Assembly (NCBI GenBank): GCA_041060555.1
Contig: JBEUDS010000003.1
Length of the DNA stretch: 64,000 nt
Strand: one strand, 5' to 3'
From: CAUJIW01 sp963205175
GTDB taxonomy: Bacteria > Pseudomonadota > Alphaproteobacteria > Sphingomonadales > Sphingomonadaceae
A program made the translations under genes and the position numbers. Of the stretch, positions 57,190-64,000 are shown in pieces; the stretch's first letter is position 1, and each line of letters begins with the position of its first letter. Below the pieces are notes generated by a model. The model was not told the origin of the DNA. It was given only the letters and a program-made list of their open reading frames with translations, and did no database searches.

Positions 57190-58325
57190 CAGAACACCTC
57201 CACTTCGGCCTGGAGGGCGCCGGCGGCACGCAACGCCTGGATGATGGTGATCAGATCACGCGGGCCGACACCCAGCGCATTGAGGCCGTTGACGACTTCC
57301 TGCAGTGACACGCCGGTATCGAGCACGGTCATCTTGTTGCCGCTGCTGTCGTCCACCTCGACGTTGGTGCGTGGCACCACCTGAGTCTCCCCGGTCTGCG
57401 ACAACGCATTGGGCTGGGAGACCTGCGGGGTTTCGGTGATGCGGATGGTGAGGTTGCCCTGGGCAATGGCGACCTTGCTGATCTTGACGTCGGCGCCCAT
57501 GACGATGGTGCCCGAGGATTCGTCGATGACGATGCGGGCGGGCTGGTCCACCGATACCGGCAGTTGTTCGATCTCGCTGATGAGGTTGACCAGGCCACCG
57601 AGTTCCGACCCGGCCAGGCTGAGCTGTACGGTGCTGGGATCCAGCGCCGAGGCGATGGCGGCGCCTTTCTTCTCGTTGATGACCGCGGCGATCCGGCGGG
57701 CGGTGGTGAAATCCGGGTTCTTCAGCGCCAGCTTCATCGACTGCATCTGCGACAGATTGTAGGCGATCTCGCGTTCGATGATGGCGCCGTTGGAGATGCG
57801 TGCCGAGGTGGTGACACCACGCGAGATGCTCTCCGCCTGGCCCTTCGCCTCGAAGCCCGATACCGCCACCGGGCCCTGCGCGACCGCGTAGACTTCGCCG
57901 TCCAGCCCCACCAGCGGCGTGACCAGCAGGGTGCCGCCCTGGAGGTTGTCGGCGTCGCCAAGCGCGGAGACCTGGACGTCGATGCGCGAGCCCTTGCGGG
58001 CGAACGGCGGCAGGGTGGCCGTCACCGAGACGGCGGCGACGTTGTCGGTCTTCATGTCGACGTTGCGCAGGGCGATGCCGAGGCGATCGAGCATGGCCTG
58101 CAGCGACTGCTGGGTGAAGGGCGAATTGCGCAGGCTGTCACCCGTGCCCTTGAGGCCGACCACCAGGCCGTAGCCGATGAGCTGGTTTTCCCGGACGTTC
58201 TCGAAATCCACCACGTCCTTGATCCGCGAGGCGCCGTGCGCGGCGGTGCTCTGGCCGGCAACAACTGCCAGCATCAGGCAGAGACTGCCCAGCCATTTCC
58301 CGATCGAGACGCGTGAACCCGGCAT
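57189..58325 (-). CDS. flgI: Flagellar P-ring protein FlgI
   Basis: A 378-residue P-ring protein with an N-terminal signal peptide (SLCLMLAVVAGQSTAAHGAS). RIKDVVDFENVRENQLIGYGLVVGLKGTGDS is the conserved start of the mature protein and RDLITIIQALRAAGAL ends it. The P ring is the periplasmic bushing of the rod. AAGGGAAAG lies before the ATG at 58325. A good sigma-54 promoter stands about 36 bp further upstream, so the three-gene unit flgI-flgJ-flgN is probably switched on as a flagellar class. Confidence 0.95.
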   Translation of the reverse strand: MPGSRVSIGKWLGSLCLMLAVVAGQSTAAHGASRIKDVVDFENVRENQLIGYGLVVGLKGTGDSLRNSPFTQQSLQAMLDRLGIALRNVDMKTDNVAAVSVTATLPPFARKGSRIDVQVSALGDADNLQGGTLLVTPLVGLDGEVYAVAQGPVAVSGFEAKGQAESISRGVTTSARISNGAIIEREIAYNLSQMQSMKLALKNPDFTTARRIAAVINEKKGAAIASALDPSTVQLSLAGSELGGLVNLISEIEQLPVSVDQPARIVIDESSGTIVMGADVKISKVAIAQGNLTIRITETPQVSQPNALSQTGETQVVPRTNVEVDDSSGNKMTVLDTGVSLQEVVNGLNALGVGPRDLITIIQALRAAGALQAEVEVF

Positions 58326-58372
58326 AACTTTCCCTTGAGGCAAGTGTTTTGGTTGTTCTCCCGACATGCTAT

Positions 58373-58387
58373 GCGAATGGCGTGCCA
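58373..58387 (-). promoter_or_regulatory. Candidate sigma-54 promoter for flgI-flgJ-flgN
   Basis: On the minus strand TGGCACG (58387-58381), four bases, then TCGC (58376-58373). This matches the -24/-12 consensus TGGCACG-N4-TTGC except for one base. The predicted start near 58361 lies about 36 bp before the flgI ATG. It also overlaps the control region of fliX on the other strand. Confidence 0.6.
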
Positions 58388-58458
58388 ATTGAGGCGCGGG
58401 ATCGGGGCAGGATCCGTCGTTGATGATTTGGAAACCATGATGGGCGCAGAGTAGGGCC

Positions 58459-58887
58459 ATGCGGATCACCGACACCAATCGTGCGCAGGCCGCCGGCGGA
58501 CGCCGGACGGAGAAGCGCGGCGATGCGACAGGGGCATCCCCCTTCTCGTCGCTGTTGCAGACGGGCGACGCGCCGGATGCCTCTGCAACCACGGGTGCGG
58601 GTCCGGTCGCGGCGGTCGGCGCCCTGATCGCCTTGCAGCAGGTTGACGATGCCGCCCATGGCCGGTCGCGCGGGCTTCAGCGGGGCCGCGACCTGCTCGA
58701 CTCCCTGGAGCAGATCCAGCGCGGCTTGCTGACGGGCACGCTCAGTGTCACGCAGCTGCAATCGATTGCCGCCAGATTGCGGGCGCATGAGTCCGTGGCC
58801 GATCCTCAACTCTCTGAAATTATGTCGGAAATAGAGTTGAGGGTGGCTGTGGAACTGGCCAAGTTGGGTGTTGAGACGGTTCTCTGA
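58459..58887 (+). CDS. fliX: Class II flagellar assembly regulator FliX
   Basis: A 142-residue protein with a disordered, charged N-terminal third and a helical C-terminus (GRDLLDSLEQIQRGLLTGTLSV, then IMSEIELRVAVELAKLGVE). The pattern matches FliX, which in Caulobacter links basal-body assembly to the FlbD-activated, sigma-54-dependent late flagellar genes. It is divergent from flgI, as in other alphaproteobacteria. The ATG at 58459 has AGGGCC upstream only weakly. The nearby sigma-54 promoter for flgI fits this role. Confidence 0.85.
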   Translation: MRITDTNRAQAAGGRRTEKRGDATGASPFSSLLQTGDAPDASATTGAGPVAAVGALIALQQVDDAAHGRSRGLQRGRDLLDSLEQIQRGLLTGTLSVTQLQSIAARLRAHESVADPQLSEIMSEIELRVAVELAKLGVETVL

Positions 58888-58896
58888 CAGCATCGC

Positions 58897-58925
58897 TTGT
58901 GAGTGTTGCCTGAACCCTCTATAAG
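58897..58925 (+). promoter_or_regulatory. Candidate sigma-70 promoter for dksA
   Basis: TTGTGA (58897-58902), 17-bp spacer, TATAAG (58920-58925). This is a good match and leaves a leader of about 40 bases before the dksA start. It lies just downstream of the fliX stop. Confidence 0.55.
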
Positions 58926-58971
58926 CCCGGCACCGGTCGTCAGTAGCGCATCGCAAGGGAGAGTGGGTTGT

Positions 58972-59442
58972 ATGCTGAACGGTACCAATGAAGGCGTTGT
59001 TCTGGCCGCGGTTGCCGGTTCACAGCCGATCGCGGATCTGCCCGACGGTTATGTGCCATCTCCTGACGAAGAATTCATGAATCCACTCCAGCGCGAATAT
59101 TTTCGCCTCAAGCTGCTGAACTGGAAGGATGAAATCCTGCGCGAGGCGCGCGAGACGCTGGAGACGCTGCAAAATGAATCATTGCGCGAACCCGATGTCA
59201 CGGACCGCGCGTCCTCGGAGACCGATTGGTCGATCGAGCTGCGCACCCGCGATCGCCAGCGCAAACTGATCTCAAAGATCGATGCCGCCCTGCGCCGGAT
59301 CGAGACCGGGGACTATGGCTACTGCGAAGTGACGGGTGAGCCGATCTCGTTGCAGCGCCTGGAAGCGCGACCGATCGCCACCATGACGCTGGAGGCGCAG
59401 GAGCGCCACGAGCGCCAGGAAAAGGTCACGCGCGACGACTGA
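58972..59442 (+). CDS. dksA: RNA polymerase-binding factor DksA, one-cysteine type
   Basis: A 156-residue protein with a coiled coil whose tip has TDRASSETD (Asp78 and Ala80 match the tip residues of DksA). The C-terminal zinc-finger region has only one cysteine: Cys118 in DYGYCEVTGEP, then positions filled by Thr, Arg and Ala. Zinc is therefore not expected to bind normally. DksA binds the secondary channel of RNA polymerase and works with ppGpp. GGGAGAG lies before the ATG at 58972. Such reduced-cysteine DksA proteins are known in alphaproteobacteria. Confidence 0.93.
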   Translation: MLNGTNEGVVLAAVAGSQPIADLPDGYVPSPDEEFMNPLQREYFRLKLLNWKDEILREARETLETLQNESLREPDVTDRASSETDWSIELRTRDRQRKLISKIDAALRRIETGDYGYCEVTGEPISLQRLEARPIATMTLEAQERHERQEKVTRDD

Positions 59443-59489
59443 TCCATCTCTGGTCCTGACGGCTGCCGTAAAGCCCGCGTCGCTTGATA

Positions 59490-60674
59490 CTAGCGGGTGC
59501 CGCGGGGTTCGCGTGGCAGCCCCAAGGCCCGTTCGGCGATGATGTTGCGCTGAATCTGGTTGGTGCCGCCGTAGATGGTGTCGGCCCGGGCGTAGAGAAA
59601 CAGGTTGCCCAGGGTGTCCCACGCATAGTCGCTATTGGCGGTCACCATGCCATCGAGTCCCAACACGTCGATGGCAAGCTCGCCAAGTGTCCGCCGCCAG
59701 CTTGCCCACTGAAGCTTGTAGGTGAGGGCAGCGCCATCCGGCCGAGTGGGGTCGGTGTTGCTGAGCATGCGCAAGGCGCCGTAGCGCATCAGGCGCAAAC
59801 CGATTTCCGCTTTGGCGATGCGTTGCCGGATCAGGGGATCGCGGGCGGTGCCATTGGCGCGCGCCGCGGCGATGACGGCATCCAGTTCATTGCGGAAGCC
59901 CATCTGCTGCCCGAGCGTCGATACCCCGCGTTCGAAGCCGAGCAGGCCCATGGCCACCTGCCAGCCATTGCCCGGCGTCGACACCACGTTGTCGGCAGCG
60001 GTACGCGCGCCATCGAAGAAGGTCTCGTTGAATTCCTCCTCGCCATTGATCTGCCGGATCGGCCGGATGTCGATGCCCGGCTGGTCGAGGGGTACGAGCA
60101 GGAAGGTAAGCCCCCTGGGGCCGGCCGATCCTTCCTCGCTGCGGGCGAGGACGAAGATCCAGTCGCAGAACTGCGCCAGGCTGGTCCATGTTTTCTGGCC
60201 GTCGATCACCCATTCGCCGCTGTCGGCATCCAGGCTGGCGCGGGTGCGCACATTGGCGAGGTCCGACCCGGCATTGGGCTCGGAATAGCCCTGGCACCAC
60301 AGTGCCCGCCCGGCGGCGATGTCGGGCAGAAAGCGGGCCTGCTGCGCCTCGCTGCCATAGGCGAGGATGGTCGGGCCGACAAGCTCGATGCCCAGGTGGC
60401 CAATGCGCCCCGGCGCCCCGGCGCGAGCATATTCCTCGGCGAAGATGACCTGCTGGACGAGGGTGGCGTCGCGGCCGCCCCAGCGCGCCGGCCAGCCGAT
60501 GCAGCTCCAGCGGTGTTCGCCCAGCCGCTGCTCCCACTCCCTGCGCCGTCCGGCCATCGCGGTAAGGCCCTTGATGCCGCGGATGTCCTTGAAGTCGCCG
60601 GACATCTGCCCGGCCAGCCAATCGGCGGCCTCGGCGCGGAACAGTTCGTCCTCGGGTGAAAATCCCAGTTTCAT
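59490..60674 (-). CDS. Acyl-CoA dehydrogenase, large partner of a heteromeric pair
   Basis: A 394-residue FAD-dependent acyl-CoA dehydrogenase. QGYSEPNAGSDLA and GEWVIDGQKTWTS are conserved substrate and flavin segments. The usual catalytic glutamate of the MCAD type (IYEGT) is replaced by glycine (Gly369, IYGGTNQIQ). Glu248 in LLGFERGV lies where the IVD/LCAD type has its catalytic base, so activity is still likely. It overlaps the second dehydrogenase as ATGA. Two-subunit acyl-CoA dehydrogenases (pimeloyl-CoA type, mycobacterial FadE pairs) have this arrangement. Confidence 0.88.
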   Translation of the reverse strand: MKLGFSPEDELFRAEAADWLAGQMSGDFKDIRGIKGLTAMAGRRREWEQRLGEHRWSCIGWPARWGGRDATLVQQVIFAEEYARAGAPGRIGHLGIELVGPTILAYGSEAQQARFLPDIAAGRALWCQGYSEPNAGSDLANVRTRASLDADSGEWVIDGQKTWTSLAQFCDWIFVLARSEEGSAGPRGLTFLLVPLDQPGIDIRPIRQINGEEEFNETFFDGARTAADNVVSTPGNGWQVAMGLLGFERGVSTLGQQMGFRNELDAVIAAARANGTARDPLIRQRIAKAEIGLRLMRYGALRMLSNTDPTRPDGAALTYKLQWASWRRTLGELAIDVLGLDGMVTANSDYAWDTLGNLFLYARADTIYGGTNQIQRNIIAERALGLPREPRGTR

Positions 60675-61729
60675 GCTGTCTCTCCGAGGCCGATCAACCG
60701 GGCGATCTGTTCCCGGTGCCAGTCGCTGCCGCCCAGCATGTGCTGGATCGCCTTGGCGCGCTTGAGGAAGAGGTGGGCATCGTGCTCCCAGGTGAAGCCG
60801 ATGCCGCCGTGCAGCTGGATCATGTCGCCGGCGCAGCGGAAATAGGTATCTGCCGCGAACGCCTTGGCGGCATGAAGTGCCAGCGTTGCTTCAGGCGAAC
60901 CTTCGTCGATGGCGCAGGCCGCCCAGTAGACGGCCGAACGGGCCTGTTCGATATCCACCATCATGTCCGCCAGTCGGTGCTTGTAGGCCTGGAAGCTGCC
61001 GATGGGGCGACCGAACTGCACCCGGTCGAGGGCGTAGGTCACGGTGCGGTCAAGGCAGCTCTGGGCACCGCCCAGCGCCTCGGCCGCCAGGCAGATGAGA
61101 CCGCCGGCCGTGGCGGCGGCGCGGGCGCGCTCGCCATCGGCCAGCGGCTCGGCCGGTGTCCGCGCCAGCGTCAGGCGCGCGAAGGGGCGCGTCTGGTCCA
61201 TGGTGGTGCGGGGCGTTACGGTCATGCCGGGCGCATCGGCCTCGACCAGCCACAGGCCGCTGTCGGCAGCGACAACAAACAGGTTCGCGACCGTGCCATG
61301 GGGCAGGAAGTCGCAACTCCCACTCAGGCGATTGCCTGACACTTCGATGGCACCGGATTCCGCGCAAGCCGCGAGCGTGCGGCCGTCCGCCAGTCGCGGC
61401 AACCAGTGCGCCTGCTGGGCGGCACTGCCGCCGGCCAGAAGGGCTTGCGAGGCCTGAACGAGCCCAAGCAGGGGCAGGGCGGCGACCTGGGCGCCGGCCG
61501 CCTCGGCGATGATGGCAAGCTCGACCATGCCCAGACCGGCGCCGCGGTGCGCTTCGGGGATGACCACGCCTGCAAGGCCCAGTTCGTTGACAAATGCCTG
61601 CCACAACGCGCCGTCCATGCCCTGATCCGCCATGGCGTCACGGGTGCGCGCGCTGGTGGCGTTGTCGAGGAAGAAACGGCGGACGCTGTCGGCTATCAGT
61701 ATCTGCTCGTCCGTGAAACTGAACTGCAT
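60671..61729 (-). CDS. Acyl-CoA dehydrogenase, small partner
   Basis: A 352-residue acyl-CoA dehydrogenase fold, shorter than usual. FLDNATSARTRD near the start and VVIPEAHRGAGLGMVELA mark the helical domain, and HGGIGFTWEHDAHLFLKRAKAI the end. Neither of the two usual glutamate positions carries Glu (no EGT motif and no Glu at the helix-G site), so alone it is probably inactive. It is the first gene of the pair and overlaps the second by four bases. It is likely to form a mixed tetramer with the large partner. Confidence 0.85.
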   Translation of the reverse strand: MQFSFTDEQILIADSVRRFFLDNATSARTRDAMADQGMDGALWQAFVNELGLAGVVIPEAHRGAGLGMVELAIIAEAAGAQVAALPLLGLVQASQALLAGGSAAQQAHWLPRLADGRTLAACAESGAIEVSGNRLSGSCDFLPHGTVANLFVVAADSGLWLVEADAPGMTVTPRTTMDQTRPFARLTLARTPAEPLADGERARAAATAGGLICLAAEALGGAQSCLDRTVTYALDRVQFGRPIGSFQAYKHRLADMMVDIEQARSAVYWAACAIDEGSPEATLALHAAKAFAADTYFRCAGDMIQLHGGIGFTWEHDAHLFLKRAKAIQHMLGGSDWHREQIARLIGLGETA

Positions 61730-62063
61730 GCCCTCATTCCCCAGCCGCGAGGCGTGGTGTTCGCGGCTGTCGACGCGATGTTGTCAATCCGGAGGATGTG
61801 TTTGCACATGGGGGTGGGTAGTGTCAACAATGCGTATTTTATGCACACATTGTATACGCATATGGATGGTAATGCCGAGTGTTGTCCGGTTTGCGATGCC
61901 GACACGCAGGGCCCGCGGTCGATGGCTAATGCACGTCGTTAACCCCGTTTCAACCTCGTCGACGGTGATAATATCGAGTATATACGTCATGCAGTGATGT
62001 ACGGCATCGGGTCGAATGGCGTCGCGCTGCCGGTAAAGTCAGTGCGAGAAGGTCATAAGACCC
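61730..62063. promoter_or_regulatory. Divergent control region with nested inverted repeats and a CtrA-like box
   Basis: A 334-bp gene-free interval, AT-rich in its middle. Around 61827-61861 are ACAATG/CATTGT (61827-61832, 61848-61853) and ATGCGTA/TACGCAT (61830-61836, 61855-61861). They are likely operator sequences for the dehydrogenase pair. TTAA-N7-TCAA at 61939-61953 is one base from the CtrA consensus TTAA-N7-TTAA and faces the PilZ gene. No regulator gene is present nearby. Confidence 0.45.
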
Positions 62064-62513
62064 ATGCGGATGACGTTTGATTTTGGAAGGCCGGAGGCCT
62101 TTGCGTGTATGCGTCGTCGTTCGAAACGCCCGTCGGTGTTGATCGCCGCCACCATCCAGGTCGGTGAGGAGCGGCTGCTCGGGCGTGTTCGCAACGTTTC
62201 CACCGGCGGCATGATGATCGAATGCGGTCGCCGGTTGCGCAAGGGCGAGCCGATCTGCGTCGAGTGCAACAAGTTCGGCACGTTTCACGGGCATGTGGCG
62301 TGGTCGGAGGGCGGCCGCTTCGGCATGGCCTTTGATCAGCCGATCGATGTCACCGCCTTTGGTCTGCCGGCCAATGATACCGCGCCCGCCGCCGAAACCA
62401 CCGAAACCGCCGAATCCGCGATGCCCGATGCGGCGTCAGCGACGCCAGATCCGCCGGCGACCCGGCCGACCCGGCTCTTCGGTGGCAAGCCGCTCAATCG
62501 CTGGGTTTACTGA
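62064..62513 (+). CDS. PilZ-domain protein
   Basis: A 149-residue protein. RRSKR (Arg18 to Arg22) matches the RxxxR motif and NVSTGG (Asn44, Ser46, Gly49) the D/NxSxxG motif that bind cyclic di-GMP. The last 60 residues are a Thr/Pro/Ala-rich tail of low complexity. Being next to flagellar genes suggests a role in motility or surface switching; that is inference. GAGAAGG lies before the ATG at 62064. Confidence 0.85.
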   Translation: MRMTFDFGRPEAFACMRRRSKRPSVLIAATIQVGEERLLGRVRNVSTGGMMIECGRRLRKGEPICVECNKFGTFHGHVAWSEGGRFGMAFDQPIDVTAFGLPANDTAPAAETTETAESAMPDAASATPDPPATRPTRLFGGKPLNRWVY

Positions 62514-62603
62514 ACCTTCGACTTTGCGGAAGCGCCGGTTCGGCCGGTTCCTTGCTGCGGCCGCGAGCCGCCAATCTTCTCCCCTTGCCGGATGCCAACG
62601 CGA

Positions 62604-62633
62604 AACCGGCGCACCCCGAGGGATGCGCCGGTT
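62604..62633. terminator. Hairpin between pilZ and flgH, no T run
   Basis: Perfect arms AACCGGCGCA (62604-62613) and TGCGCCGGTT (62624-62633), with an inner CCC/GGG. It lies between two converging genes, so it could serve both strands. Confidence 0.5.
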
Positions 62634-62665
62634 CCGTGGCAGCGGTGGGAACAGACCGCTCGGGC

Positions 62666-63421
62666 TCAGAAGGGGAACAGGGCGTCGTAAAGCTGCTGGC
62701 CGTAGCGAGCCTGCTGGACGTCGGTCAGCTGGCCGCGACCCCCGTAGGAAATGCGGGCCTCGGCGATCTGGGTGTGGTTGATGGTATTGTCGCGGCTGAT
62801 GTCCTCGGGACGGACGATGCCGGCGATCACCAGTTCGCGAACCTCGAAGTTGACCCGGACCTCCTGGCGACCCTGGATGGCAAGGTTGCCATTGGGAAGG
62901 ACGCCGGTGACAACGGCGGCAACGGTGAGGTTGATGGTCTCCGACCGCTGGACCTGCCCCGTGCCCGTCGAGTTCGATGCCGAGGAGCCGTCGATCAGCG
63001 ACGACGGGTCAACCGCGTTGGGCAGCACCTTGTTCAGTTTGCTCTCAAGGCCGAGGAAATTGGGCATGCCGGCCTTTTCCGAGTTGGTGCGGGTGCGGCT
63101 GGTGGTGTTGGCGACCTGGGCCCTGTCGGCGATATTGATGTTGACGGTCACGATGTCGCCCGTCTTGGCCGCGCGCTGATCCCGGAAGAATGCGCGAGCG
63201 CCGGTGCGCCACAACGAGGTGCCTGACTGCGCGGTCTCGGTTGATCGCGGTGGCTGCCCTGTCAGTCCCTGCTGGGCGATGGAGGCTTCCACCGCCGGCG
63301 CGGCGACGTTCTCGATGGGCGTGAATTTCGGTGCGCGGCCGATATTGGCGACACGCTCGGCAGTGCCGCAGGCCGCAAGCGAGAGGGCAGCGCCGGTCAG
63401 GATCAGGATACGGTTCCACAT
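62666..63421 (-). CDS. flgH: Flagellar L-ring protein FlgH
   Basis: A 251-residue outer-membrane lipoprotein with lipobox LSLAAC (Cys18). It forms the L ring that holds the rod in the outer membrane. SLWRTGARAFFRDQRAAKTGDIVTVNINIADRAQV and the C-terminal GQLTDVQQARYGQQLYDALFPF are conserved. The start at 63421 is chosen over the upstream in-frame ATG because it gives the lipoprotein signal. Confidence 0.93.
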   Translation of the reverse strand: MWNRILILTGAALSLAACGTAERVANIGRAPKFTPIENVAAPAVEASIAQQGLTGQPPRSTETAQSGTSLWRTGARAFFRDQRAAKTGDIVTVNINIADRAQVANTTSRTRTNSEKAGMPNFLGLESKLNKVLPNAVDPSSLIDGSSASNSTGTGQVQRSETINLTVAAVVTGVLPNGNLAIQGRQEVRVNFEVRELVIAGIVRPEDISRDNTINHTQIAEARISYGGRGQLTDVQQARYGQQLYDALFPF

Positions 63422-63474
63422 GATGTTCACCCTTGTCTCTATGTCGTTGGCCAATGATGGCATCGGGTCGGGGG

Positions 63475-63960
63475 TCAGAAATTGCCGGCCAGTGCCGCCG
63501 GCAGGACGGCGGTTGTCACCCGTACCAGTCCCTGGGACACGACCTCGGCGTCGATCACCTGCTTCGAACTGAGGTTCTGGACGCGGATCAGCTTGCCGGC
63601 GGCGCCGCTTTCCATGGCCCGGCCGGAGGCCGCGATGGTGAGCGGTCCGCGGCGCAGCACCATGCTCACCGCCTGGCCCTTCTTGACGAGCTCCGGCTCC
63701 TGGACGTCGAGCGCCCGGACGATCATGCCGGGCATGAGGGCGCGGCGCGCTTCCTTGCCGACGATGGCGCCCATCGGCAGGGCGCCACGCGCTTCCGTGT
63801 CGGTGCCCGGGCGCGTGGTCAGCGCGGCGGCGTCGATGAGCTCCCCGCGCGCCACCGGAATCTCGACAACCGCGATGGTCTGCTGGGGCGCGGCAGCGGC
63901 AGTTGAGGCGACGCAGAGCGTGGCGAGAACGGCGAAGGCAATTGAGCGTTTCATGGTCAT
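63475..63960 (-). CDS. flgA: Flagellar P-ring assembly chaperone FlgA
   Basis: A 161-residue periplasmic protein with a signal peptide (AFAVLATLCVASTAAAA). It matches FlgA in the SAF-like region (PVARGELIDAAALTTRP, then IVGKEARRALMPGMIVRALDV) and the C-terminal GQAVSMVLRRGPLTIAASGRAMESG. FlgA helps the P-ring protein FlgI assemble. The start at 63960 overlaps the flgG stop (TGATG), so it is translationally coupled. Confidence 0.9.
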   Translation of the reverse strand: MTMKRSIAFAVLATLCVASTAAAAPQQTIAVVEIPVARGELIDAAALTTRPGTDTEARGALPMGAIVGKEARRALMPGMIVRALDVQEPELVKKGQAVSMVLRRGPLTIAASGRAMESGAAGKLIRVQNLSSKQVIDAEVVSQGLVRVTTAVLPAALAGNF

Positions 63961-64000
63961 CACCGGATCTGAGTGGTGGCGTTCATCATCTCGTCGGCGG
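63960..64000 (-). CDS. flgG: Flagellar distal rod protein FlgG, last residues only
   Basis: The minus strand gives the final 12 codons, ADEMMNATTQIR, then TGA at 63962-63960, overlapping the flgA start. The position just upstream of flgA and the DEMM helix fit the C-terminus of FlgG. The assignment rests mainly on gene order; the rest is outside the window. Confidence 0.55.
   Translation of the reverse strand, partial: ADEMMNATTQIR

Noticed and set aside
61406..61942. Plus-strand open frame of about 178 codons across the dehydrogenase start and intergenic region
   Set aside because: It overlaps the confirmed minus-strand dehydrogenase, has no ribosome site and no recognisable domain.

Overview
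This window is high-GC DNA with the gene order of an alphaproteobacterium. The signs are a complete nuoABCDEFGHIJKLMN operon running directly into birA-coaX-rnj-mce-DUF1467 and then proS-lolC-lolD, a ProS of 439 residues without the insertion domain, FliX next to flgI, a DksA with a single cysteine in its zinc-finger region, and zapA-DUF4164 divergent from tkt. This fits the Rhodospirillales in the broad sense, but the genus cannot be named from the sequence alone. It looks like chromosome core: I see no insertion sequence, phage, CRISPR array or rRNA operon. There is one tRNA (Glu, anticodon TTC).

Layout. 0-11.4 kb: cell division genes (zapA partial, DUF4164), then central carbon genes tkt, gap, pgk and a class I (DhnA-type) aldolase, a ThiE-like protein, a small unknown gene, a 745-residue metzincin-type metalloprotease, efp and an inositol monophosphatase. 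11.5-26.1 kb: respiratory complex I with all 14 subunits, mostly overlapping or closely spaced. 26.1-34.7 kb: birA, coaX, rnj, methylmalonyl-CoA epimerase, a DUF1467 protein, proS, lolCD and a PAP2 phosphatase. 34.8-38.7 kb: tRNA-Glu and the queuosine genes queA and tgt, separated by a soluble globin-coupled chemotaxis receptor on the other strand.

38.8-46.7 kb: phasin-like protein, Hsp20, three Tad-type pseudopilin or surface proteins (two TadE, one TadG), an MlaA-like protein, chorismate mutase, a polyprenyl diphosphate synthase and an unknown membrane protein. 46.9-55.1 kb: HrpB helicase, then a fatty-acid block of tandem MaoC hydratases, a FadB/FadJ-like bifunctional enzyme and a thiolase, with an unknown lipoprotein on the opposite strand. 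55.2-64 kb: two unknown genes and a flagellar rod/P-ring/L-ring cluster (flgG end, flgA, flgH; flgI, flgJ, flgN; fliX) with dksA. This cluster is interrupted by a two-gene acyl-CoA dehydrogenase operon and a PilZ gene.

Points most worth a second look are the orphan metzincin, the heteromeric-looking acyl-CoA dehydrogenase pair with a moved catalytic glutamate and a structured operator-like interval upstream, the EF-hand-like loops in one TadE protein, the histidine-rich loop of NuoL, the globin-coupled receptor, a near-consensus sigma-54 promoter for flgI, and a 27-bp perfect inverted repeat behind efp that belongs to a small REP-like family. I did not find a convincing wholly new multi-gene system; the candidates are listed with their limits.
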